Source: Candidatus Iainarchaeum sp.
GTDB taxonomy: Archaea; Iainarchaeota; Iainarchaeia; JAADDC01
Direction: 5' to 3'
Length of the DNA: 30,136 nucleotides
Assembly: GCA_030445695.1 (NCBI GenBank)
Contig: JASUTF010000009.1
Span: forward strand, 1-30,136
The position numbers and the translations under genes are program-made. This document shows, piece by piece, positions 1-5,979 of the stretch (position 1 is the stretch's first letter; each line of letters starts with the position of its first letter). Below the pieces are notes generated by a model. That model was not told the DNA's origin. It saw only the letters and a list, made by a program, of their open reading frames with translations, and did not search any database.

Positions 1-602
1 GGCAGGAATCTCATTCGCACTCCTGCCAGCGCCCCGTAGTTTGCCAGCGCCTCCTCCACCGCATCTTCCCACGGCTGCAATGTCCTGTCTGCGTGCATGA
101 TCGCGTGGAAGATCTCGTGCCGAAGCAGGTAGCCCCAGACGTCAATCATTCCAGGCAGCGGCACCTTTTTCCCCGATGGGAGGAAGCCGAGGTCTTCTTT
201 CCTGTATCTGCTGTCGAATGCAAACGCCGCCAACAGGGAATACCTGTCGATGAGGTCGTAGAACTCCAGCACGCGGTCCGGTGCGATGAGTATCTCCTCC
301 TCCCCGTCCTTCCAGCGGTAGCACGCAACGGGTTTCCAGAACAAGTCACAGGGTTCGACCAGCGCGTTCAGGCGTTCATCGGACGGATTCTCCTCCGCTG
401 CTCGCAGGAGATCTTCGCTCACTTTACGGACGCAGTAGTGCCTGTGCCTGCATGCCTTGTCAATCGTGCTTGCGCTCACCGCACGCACGGGTATCCTGCT
501 CCAGATCCCGTAGACGTCGTCCAGCCACCGGGCGAACGCCTTCCTGTCCAGGTAACGCAGGTCTTCAACGCTCCAACCGCTGTCCAGTTCTTCTGTCCAC
601 AT
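1..602 (-). CDS. Putative zinc metallopeptidase-like protein (HExxH), C-terminus beyond window
   Basis: This is the last visible gene of the minus-strand MoxR/VWA operon and it runs off the left edge, so about 200 residues are seen. Near residue 162 it carries HEIFHAIMH, a gluzincin-type HExxH motif, followed about 13 residues later by a helix beginning WEDAVEEALANY. The Glu residues of that helix could supply the third zinc ligand. The rest is rich in Trp, Tyr and Arg and matches no family I recognise. The ATG at 602 is preceded by GGAGGTGA five bases upstream, a near-perfect ribosome binding site that overlaps the end of the small membrane gene before it. I infer a metal-dependent peptidase or a structural relative. 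The HExxH is direct evidence, but the motif is short and could occur by chance. Confidence 0.6.
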   Translation of the reverse strand, partial: MWTEELDSGWSVEDLRYLDRKAFARWLDDVYGIWSRIPVRAVSASTIDKACRHRHYCVRKVSEDLLRAAEENPSDERLNALVEPCDLFWKPVACYRWKDGEEEILIAPDRVLEFYDLIDRYSLLAAFAFDSRYRKEDLGFLPSGKKVPLPGMIDVWGYLLRHEIFHAIMHADRTLQPWEDAVEEALANYGALAGVRMRFL

Positions 603-607
603 CTTCT

Positions 608-751
608 TCACCTCCACGGCGTGTACGATGCAACCTCGCGCAGCGTCTCTAACAGCACGCCTTTTCCGTATATACCGTCCAACACGACGGCGGCGAACAA
701 AGCAAACAGCAACGCCCCCGCTGTCAGCCAGTCCTTCAACGCTTTGTCCAT
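608..751 (-). CDS. 47-residue single-pass membrane peptide
   Basis: A short open frame of 47 codons fills the space between two operon genes. Its ATG overlaps the stop of the upstream gene by one base (TGATG), and its own stop lies five bases before the next ATG, so it fits the coupling seen along the operon. The product has a polar start (MDKALKDWL), one hydrophobic stretch at about residues 9-26 (mostly Ala, Leu, Phe and Val), then a charged tail ending in SYTPWR. The likely topology is one transmembrane helix. Function is unknown. It could anchor the operon products to the membrane, by analogy with small membrane partners in other AAA+/VWA loci; that is inference. Precise packing between coupled neighbours is the main reason to believe it is translated. 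Confidence 0.6.
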   Translation of the reverse strand: MDKALKDWLTAGALLFALFAAVVLDGIYGKGVLLETLREVASYTPWR

Positions 752-1077
752 CAGACCACCTTTTCCGTTTCGTAATCTATCCTCAGGACCCTCTGGAGCC
801 CCACGGGGATCCTTTTCACGCGGCCGTCGGGCAGCCGGATCGTGCTGGTCCGGAACTGATACACCTGGCCGCCGTTCTCAATGATTTTCTGCACTCTGTC
901 CGGCGGCAGGTCCCCCACGACGGTCAAGCTTCCATGCTGCTGTATCATTTCGAATACTTCCCAGCTCATTATCGTCTTCCGCATCCTGAGTTCTATCTCG
1001 TCTCCGAATGCCCGTGCGAGTATCTCCAGGTGCCTTTTGCTCGGCGGATTCCCACCAACCCAGATTACCACGGTCAT
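751..1077 (-). CDS. Hypothetical protein, 108 aa
   Basis: The start ATG overlaps the stop of the preceding gene (ATGA), and its stop overlaps the start of the membrane peptide, so it belongs to the coupled operon. The N-terminus MTVVIWVGGNPPSKRHLEIL reads as a beta strand, a loop and a helix. A second strand (LTVVGDLPP) follows around residue 51 and a helix (DRVQKIIENGG) after it. This pattern suggests a small Rossmann-like alpha/beta fold, similar in general shape to small proteins of archaeal mobile elements and CRISPR accessory loci such as Csx16. The similarity is only an impression of secondary structure. No catalytic residues are evident and I do not recognise the family. Confidence 0.6.
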   Translation of the reverse strand: MTVVIWVGGNPPSKRHLEILARAFGDEIELRMRKTIMSWEVFEMIQQHGSLTVVGDLPPDRVQKIIENGGQVYQFRTSTIRLPDGRVKRIPVGLQRVLRIDYETEKVV

Positions 1078-1583
1078 TGCGATTCCCCCCTCACGCTGCC
1101 TTCAGCGGATTTTTCAGGAACGAGAAGCTTATCCGTGCCCCACGACCGTTTCACAGCCCCCTTGAAACTGGGATATCCTGCGATTGCCGCGAAGAGCACC
1201 CAGTCCTGGACGCGTTCCGTGTGAGGATCTACCCTGCTTAAATCCGGCACGTCCCCGCCGTTGTAGAACGCGTGTATCGCGAGCGTCGTTTCGTCCGGTT
1301 CCAGTGCAATTGCCAGTTTCGGAATCGTGGTAAGGTCAATGCACTCGAGCGCCACGTTTCCAGCCACGCCCTTGCAGTGCTTGGTGATGGTGAGCGTTTC
1401 CCTGAGAACGAGGGCCCAAGGCGTCCTGTCAGTTCTGAGGACGAACTTGTTTGCCAGTTCCTCCCTGTCCAGAACCGCCATCGCCAGCCGCATGAGTATC
1501 TTGCCCTTCGGCGTGCTGGCTCCCTTTGCCAGCTCCTCTGCCCTGCTCAGCACGCGTCCCCACCACTCTTCAAACTCCACCAT
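1074..1583 (-). CDS. Hypothetical protein, 169 aa
   Basis: This operon gene has two possible starts. A GTG at 1592 overlaps the preceding stop as GTGA, and an ATG at 1583 has a strong GGTGATC site just before it. I prefer the ATG because that site matches the 16S rRNA 3' end well. The product begins with a Trp-rich helix (MVEFEEWWGRVLSRAEELA), has a mixed central region with three nearby Cys and His residues (TKHCKGVAG, LECIDL), and ends in a charged tail. The two cysteines are too isolated to call a metal site. There is no recognised domain. Its value lies in context: it is part of an eight-gene coupled cluster with a MoxR ATPase and a VWA protein, so it is probably a partner or substrate of that ATPase. 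Confidence 0.6.
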   Translation of the reverse strand: MVEFEEWWGRVLSRAEELAKGASTPKGKILMRLAMAVLDREELANKFVLRTDRTPWALVLRETLTITKHCKGVAGNVALECIDLTTIPKLAIALEPDETTLAIHAFYNGGDVPDLSRVDPHTERVQDWVLFAAIAGYPSFKGAVKRSWGTDKLLVPEKSAEGSVRGESQ

Positions 1584-1588
1584 TCCGA

Positions 1589-1804
1589 TCACCCTGCAAA
1601 GACCTGCAGCCGTTTCAGGTAGTCCTTCAGACGGTTGAGCCCCCCGCTCATCAGGGCCAGCCGCATGGCCGTTACGTGATCCAAGGCGGTGCCCACGGGG
1701 TCCACCTCTGACTGCATTGCTATGCGTAGCACCGTGTCCAGTGCGTCCACAACCTCGCGGGCGATTTCTTCCGGATCTTCTGCCTTTCTCCTCTTCGGTT
1801 TCAC
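1589..1804 (-). CDS. Hypothetical small helical protein, 71 aa
   Basis: The frame is open from 1828, but a GTG at 1804 overlaps the preceding stop as GTGA and has GGAGGGG about eight bases upstream. That start gives 71 residues and avoids a 28-base overlap, so I chose it. The product starts VKPKRRKAEDPEE, a basic patch, and the rest looks wholly alpha-helical with alternating hydrophobic residues (DALDTVLRIAMQSE, LDHVTAMRLALMSGG). It could be a small adaptor or a nucleic-acid-binding helical hairpin, but nothing proves either. The family is not recognised. Support for its being real comes from coupling and a good ribosome binding site. Confidence 0.55.
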   Translation of the reverse strand: MKPKRRKAEDPEEIAREVVDALDTVLRIAMQSEVDPVGTALDHVTAMRLALMSGGLNRLKDYLKRLQVFAG

Positions 1805-2379
1805 GGCTTTTTCCCCTCCGTTGCCCACAGCACGTCGGCTGCGAGTGCCAGGTTCGGCTCTATCTTTATCCTGGACGCGGCGAGCATGTGCACGGGGTTG
1901 CCCACCTTAAAGTCCTCCTGCATGGGCAGGTCAAACATCGCCTCGCCTTCGAGGTAGTCCGCCAGGAACCGTGCCACGGGGTCATCCTTCTTTGCCTTCA
2001 ACTGGAGCGTTTCCAGGGCGACTGACAGTTCGCCTTCTACCTCTATTTCCGGATCTCTTCTGCTACCGTATCCCGCGGTGATGCCCTTCATGTCGTCAAC
2101 GTTCACGTCGAATGTGACCTGCTTAGTATCCGGTATTACCGTGATGATCTCTCGGAGCGTTCGCGTGGGCATTCGGCAGAGGTGCATCGTCGCCACGAGC
2201 TTTGAGATCTCGGAAACAGGTATTCCGTAGTATTCAAGCCGTCGCGGGAGTATGTGGCGCCGCAGGATTTCCATGCGCGTCACGAACCTGTCCATTTCCG
2301 TGGCAATGTCCTTTATCCTGCTCATTGCGGAGTGTTGGATGAACTGCCTTGCCCATTCCCTTGCCTCGGGATACGTCAT
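1801..2379 (-). CDS. Hypothetical protein, 192 aa
   Basis: The ATG at 2379 overlaps the stop of the VWA gene (ATGA) and follows a GGTGAG site, so translation is coupled to it. The N-terminal half is helical and basic (residues 1-75). A stretch of alternating beta-type residues follows (ITVIPDTKQVTFDVNVDD), with a short Gly-Tyr-Gly loop (AGYGSRRD), and then an acidic helical C-terminal part. No known motif, signal peptide or membrane segment is visible. Genes placed directly after a VWA gene in MoxR operons often encode partners of the VWA protein, so a binding partner is a reasonable inference, but nothing in this sequence identifies it. Confidence 0.65.
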   Translation of the reverse strand: MTYPEAREWARQFIQHSAMSRIKDIATEMDRFVTRMEILRRHILPRRLEYYGIPVSEISKLVATMHLCRMPTRTLREIITVIPDTKQVTFDVNVDDMKGITAGYGSRRDPEIEVEGELSVALETLQLKAKKDDPVARFLADYLEGEAMFDLPMQEDFKVGNPVHMLAASRIKIEPNLALAADVLWATEGKKP

Positions 2380-3515
2380 ACTCTCACCACCTTTCCAAAG
2401 GGCGGGTTTTCATCCGAGCCCTCCTCCGGAACCGCCCATATCGCCGGTGTCTTCGGCTCCCAATCCGGGAACCTCCCGTAAAGGTCTGTGAAGTATATGA
2501 TCCCGTCTACCCTGAGCTGTTCCGCCTTCTCCAGCGCCTCCACGAAGGACGTTCCGCCCCTCCCGCTCATACTCATGGCCGATTTCACGTCTGACAACTT
2601 CATCACGTCGTGCACCTTCACGTCCGCGGTTATCAGGTATCCCTCCACGTCGTTCGCTTTCATCATCCTCAGAACCTCACACAGGAATTGTGAGAGCATC
2701 TCGTCGCGTATGCTCCCGCTGGTGTCCAAGATCACGGCGAGCTTTGCCCTCCCCCTCGTGTATCCCGGCATCACGATGTCCCTGTAGAGCAGGCGCTTCT
2801 GCGGGCGGCTGTATGACGTGTTCCTGTATGAAATCCTCCGCATGAACGCCGCTATCACGTCCCTCCAGTTCCTTCTGCCCCCCGTCGCCGCAACGTCGCT
2901 CACGTATTCCCCGGGCTTTGCACCGTACTTCCTTGCTTCTTCCTCTACCTGCTGCTTTGCCCGCAGGTATCTCTTCATCCTCTCGCTCTTTGGACACTGC
3001 ACGGACCACTGGAACGTGGCCCCGGATCTCAGATACCTCTTTCCGTCCAGATTCGCGTGCAGCTTAAGGAACGTGGCGATTTCCTCAGCGCTCTTTCTCT
3101 CGCTCACCATCTGCATCAGCGCTTCTGCTTTCTCTCTGCTCAGCCCTGCCTGCCGCAGTGCCCTCAGCACGGCGTATCTCATCTCCTCCGCTGTTTTTGC
3201 CAGGCCGTAGTTTCTGCCCCTCCTCTCTGACAGCATTGTCGTGATGAGGAGATCTGACGCTGCGTGGAACGCGGGGTCATCTGCCCCCCGCCACACGTGC
3301 CCCATAGCCACCTGGAACAGCCCGATCAGTGCGATGTGTGCCGTTAAAGACGATGCGTGGGCTGGAACTGCTATGGTAACCTTTCCGTTTCTGTCCACTG
3401 TTATGCTCGGCGGCTCGTCCCGGCCCCGGCGAACTATCTCCGTTCTCTCCAGCACGCCCTGAAGGTAGGGGAAATGGGTCTTTACTATCTCACGCAGTCT
3501 TGACTTCGCGAGCAC
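2376..3515 (-). CDS. DUF2201/COG3864-type VWA protein with degenerate peptidase-like N-domain
   Basis: The C-terminal part is a clear von Willebrand A-like domain of the DUF2201 type. It shows MIDAS motif DTSGS at residues 264-268, GRGGTSFVEAL near 340, IIYFTDLYGRFP near 357, and a family-typical ending with Trp and PPFG. The N-terminal part resembles the metallopeptidase-like domain of that family (ADDPAFHAASDLL around residues 78-90). However, the position where relatives have HExxH reads IGLFQVAMGH, so the zinc site is lost. The start is a GTG with GGGAGG about four bases upstream, and it overlaps the MoxR gene by 26 bases. VWA proteins of this class normally work with a MoxR ATPase, here the upstream neighbour, as chaperone-like pairs acting on a third protein. 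The family call is firm; the biological role is not known. Confidence 0.85.
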   Translation of the reverse strand: MLAKSRLREIVKTHFPYLQGVLERTEIVRRGRDEPPSITVDRNGKVTIAVPAHASSLTAHIALIGLFQVAMGHVWRGADDPAFHAASDLLITTMLSERRGRNYGLAKTAEEMRYAVLRALRQAGLSREKAEALMQMVSERKSAEEIATFLKLHANLDGKRYLRSGATFQWSVQCPKSERMKRYLRAKQQVEEEARKYGAKPGEYVSDVAATGGRRNWRDVIAAFMRRISYRNTSYSRPQKRLLYRDIVMPGYTRGRAKLAVILDTSGSIRDEMLSQFLCEVLRMMKANDVEGYLITADVKVHDVMKLSDVKSAMSMSGRGGTSFVEALEKAEQLRVDGIIYFTDLYGRFPDWEPKTPAIWAVPEEGSDENPPFGKVVRV

Positions 3516-4602
3516 TTTCCTCCCCCCTTAGCAGGGAAACAATGTGCGGGGGCACCCTGTTTCCTACGATGAGCATCACGAACACTCTTCTGTCCATCTC
3601 CCTTATTTTCCAGAGCAACTGCACGTGGTACTCGTCTTCCAGGACGTTCTTCACCCTGTCGTAGTACTCCGGATCGCGGACAATCTTCCTCGCCAGTGCC
3701 CTGATCGTTCCCACCTTCCATCTGTCCGGCCTGCTCTTCCATATGCTCTCGAAGTTCTCCCAGTCCATTTCCCTCCTCTCGAGGAACTCCATGAACTCCA
3801 GCGCCGCCTCCACGCCCACTAGCCCCACCACCGTGGCGAACCATTCCTGCTTCTGCCCGCCGTCGTAGAGGTCCATGTGGTGCGAGACGAACTCCCACGT
3901 TCTGGGCGACGGGAAGTTCCTGTCGGCGAAAACGGGCACGTAGAGTTTTCCCGTCTCCTTTACGAACTCGATTACCCTTTTGTCAATCCCGTTCTCCTCA
4001 GCCCACCTCAGCCATGCGTCCATGTCCGGCACCACGTTGTATATGGCCATCCTGTTCCTCAGAGGCGCTGCCATCTCTTCAACGAACGCCCCGTCCTCTT
4101 CCCTGTTCCCCGCAGCGACCACCATCCAGCCCTCCGGCAGGCGGTAGGAGCCCACCTTCCTCTCCAGTATGAGTTGATACAGCTGCGACTGTATGTGCGG
4201 CGGCGCGAGGTTTATCTCGTCCAGGAAGAGTATTCCCTGCCCCTCTCTCGGCAGGAAGTCGGGCAGCATCCACGTCGTCGCCTTTCTTTCCCTGTCAGGG
4301 AAGGGCACGCCACGAACGTCCGCTTCCCCCAGCTGCGATGCCCGCAGGTCGATGACCGTGAAGTAGTTCTCCCCTACCTCGTCCTCCCTGAAATCAAGCC
4401 CCATCTTCTCTGCTATGATTTTTGCCGCTTCCCTGACCGCCATGCTCTTTCCTATGCCCGGGGGACCGAAGAACAGCCGCGAAACCCGTCTTTTTCTCTC
4501 GTCCAGATAGCTATTTACGAGTATCGACACCATTGTATCTACGGTGATGTCGGTGTCGTACCTGTTGTGCAGAGGTATGTTACCACCATCGCCAGGTACC
4601 AT
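3490..4602 (-). CDS. MoxR-family AAA+ ATPase
   Basis: This is a AAA+ ATPase of about 370 residues. Numbering from the upstream GTG at 4611, it has Walker A GPPGIGKS at 49-56, Walker B ILFLDE at 127-132, a sensor-1 Asn in AAGN near 169, and an arginine-finger region PLRNR near 183. These features and the partner VWA gene place it in the MoxR group, whose members remodel or insert cofactors into target proteins. I chose the ATG at 4602 because GGTGA lies five bases before it; the GTG at 4611 has no such site. It is the first gene of the operon. A weak TATA-like CAATAAC around 4637-4645 on the minus strand could be its promoter. The C-terminal region lacks any extra domain. Confidence 0.9.
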   Translation of the reverse strand: MVPGDGGNIPLHNRYDTDITVDTMVSILVNSYLDERKRRVSRLFFGPPGIGKSMAVREAAKIIAEKMGLDFREDEVGENYFTVIDLRASQLGEADVRGVPFPDRERKATTWMLPDFLPREGQGILFLDEINLAPPHIQSQLYQLILERKVGSYRLPEGWMVVAAGNREEDGAFVEEMAAPLRNRMAIYNVVPDMDAWLRWAEENGIDKRVIEFVKETGKLYVPVFADRNFPSPRTWEFVSHHMDLYDGGQKQEWFATVVGLVGVEAALEFMEFLERREMDWENFESIWKSRPDRWKVGTIRALARKIVRDPEYYDRVKNVLEDEYHVQLLWKIREMDRRVFVMLIVGNRVPPHIVSLLRGEESAREVKTA

Positions 4603-4694
4603 ATTCCTCACCGTAGAAAATATGGAGGGAGGTTATTGAAAAAGGAACTTCATTGAAAATTCGAACTCAATGTATGAAATTCTTACTACAACAT

Positions 4695-4702
4695 TTATAA
4701 GC
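4695..4702 (+). promoter_or_regulatory. TATA box for the 4723 gene
   Basis: TTTATAAG is centred about 25 bases before the ATG at 4723, the spacing expected if transcription starts at the start codon. No ribosome binding site is present, so a leaderless mRNA is inferred. The motif is nearly symmetric and could also face the MoxR operon, but it lies too far from that start. Confidence 0.55.
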
Positions 4703-4722
4703 AAGGGTACCGTTCTGAACAT

Positions 4723-5832
4723 ATGGGAGAATCCGGGCAAATTCCGTTCCGCGACGCCCGTCTTGAAAAGTATCTGGCTTTTTCAGAGCGGATATATCGG
4801 CCCGCGGATGTAATAAGGGAGGTTATGGGTAACGCCTACTTTTTGGTGCGATATTCTCTGGGCGGGAGGCAAAACGTGGCGCCATTCCCTATATCGGAGC
4901 TTGCAGCTTATTTCTTTGAAAAGGATGGTAGTATTAGTGAAGAAGGCATTCCCGTTGATGCACCCGAGCTTCCGGACGAATATCCAGACCTTGTGAGTGT
5001 ATATTTAGAAGCTCTGAGTAAGATTCGCCCAGCTTCACGAAAAAATACCGTTGTGCTTTCCAACAAGCAGTGGAAAGAACAGATAGAGAAGCTATTTCCG
5101 CGACAGAGCGATAAACCACATCTCTGCGCATGCATGCCCGCAATTTATGTTGCGTACGGCGAAAATACGTTGGATTACTGGGGAATATACTTCAATATGC
5201 CCATTCTTGCAGATCTTTTCTTCAACATCTCCAACAAGGATCGTCCAACGTTCGTGCACACCGCATATGCTCTCGTAAGAACCGTTTCTGACTCTCTTGG
5301 CAATCGTTTGCTGGCGGATGTTTCGGTGGAAGAGATTATCGAGGATGGCTGGCGTTCATTTATCACTTTCTGGGCAAACTACTGGCTGGCCATTCACGTC
5401 CTTCAGGATATTTACATGCTGGATGGGAAGTTAGACGATTTTGAGCACCTCTTTGACCTGGAACACCTCGACGCCTTCCGTTTTGCGACCATTGCGGCTT
5501 TGCTGGAAGGCAAGAGCTTTGGTGCACAGGTCGTGGCGAGGCCTCTTCTGGATGCCTTCAAAGAGGTCGGTTCCCGTAAAAAAACGCAATCCCTGTCTGC
5601 AGATGAGCGGAAACTTCTTGATGCCATATTCCGCGTTTCCGCTTTCCTGACGAGCTACGACTATATCTCCGGCCCCGACTATCTGCCTGCGGTGTCTCAG
5701 TCGCTTCTGGGTGCAATCAATGGCAGGTGGTCAGCGTACTGGCTTGCCCACGCCTCCGGAACCGCTGACCCGATTCTCATAAAAACGGGTGATAGGTACC
5801 GGGGCGTGAGAGGGTTTGTCAGGCAATTGTAA
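4723..5832 (+). CDS. Hypothetical protein, 369 aa, in an AT-rich island
   Basis: I do not recognise this protein. It is a soluble, mostly helical product with many aromatic residues, such as GYLVRY-like and FWANYWLAIHVLQDIYMLDG segments. A possible flexible linker lies near residue 85 (acidic, with Pro). There is no signal peptide, membrane helix or clear catalytic motif; the CACMP near residue 138 is isolated. The ATG was chosen because a TATA box sits about 25 bases upstream. Base composition is more AT-rich than in the chaperonin or GatDE genes, and the gene shares this with the methyltransferase that follows 147 bases downstream. That suggests joint acquisition. It could be the specificity or effector partner of the methyltransferase, but this is only positional inference. 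Confidence 0.7.
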   Translation: MGESGQIPFRDARLEKYLAFSERIYRPADVIREVMGNAYFLVRYSLGGRQNVAPFPISELAAYFFEKDGSISEEGIPVDAPELPDEYPDLVSVYLEALSKIRPASRKNTVVLSNKQWKEQIEKLFPRQSDKPHLCACMPAIYVAYGENTLDYWGIYFNMPILADLFFNISNKDRPTFVHTAYALVRTVSDSLGNRLLADVSVEEIIEDGWRSFITFWANYWLAIHVLQDIYMLDGKLDDFEHLFDLEHLDAFRFATIAALLEGKSFGAQVVARPLLDAFKEVGSRKKTQSLSADERKLLDAIFRVSAFLTSYDYISGPDYLPAVSQSLLGAINGRWSAYWLAHASGTADPILIKTGDRYRGVRGFVRQL

Positions 5833-5958
5833 AATGACAAAATAAAATGATAAAGGCAGGAAAGATAAAGTAAAGTGTACAGAAAAAATGCAAAAAACAG
5901 TCGGACTTTCGATTACTATCTTTGCAACGTTTTTAGCGGAAAGGCACTCTCTTAACCC

Positions 5959-5967
5959 GTTATAAAA
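5959..5967 (+). promoter_or_regulatory. TATA box upstream of the DNA methyltransferase gene
   Basis: TTATAAAAA lies only about 17 bases before the ATG at 5980. A start of transcription about 26 bases downstream would fall near 5988-5990, past that ATG. If this box is used, translation must begin at a later codon, such as the ATG at 6025. The 147-base gap before it holds no gene that I can see. Confidence 0.5.
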
Positions 5968-5979
5968 AGTTGTTGTGAA

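Noticed and set aside
93-884. Long plus-strand frame of 263 codons at the left end
   Set aside because: It mirrors the codon frame of the minus-strand HExxH gene and membrane peptide region; the minus reading has ribosome binding sites, coupling and a protease motif, while the plus reading is Pro/Arg-rich and unlike any family.
3877-4656. Plus-strand frame of 259 codons
   Set aside because: It is antisense to the MoxR gene and shows no recognisable features.
5833-5979. Possible small gene or RNA in the 147-base gap
   Set aside because: Only very short frames and no stable stem-loop were seen; the region is AT-rich and holds the promoter of the methyltransferase.
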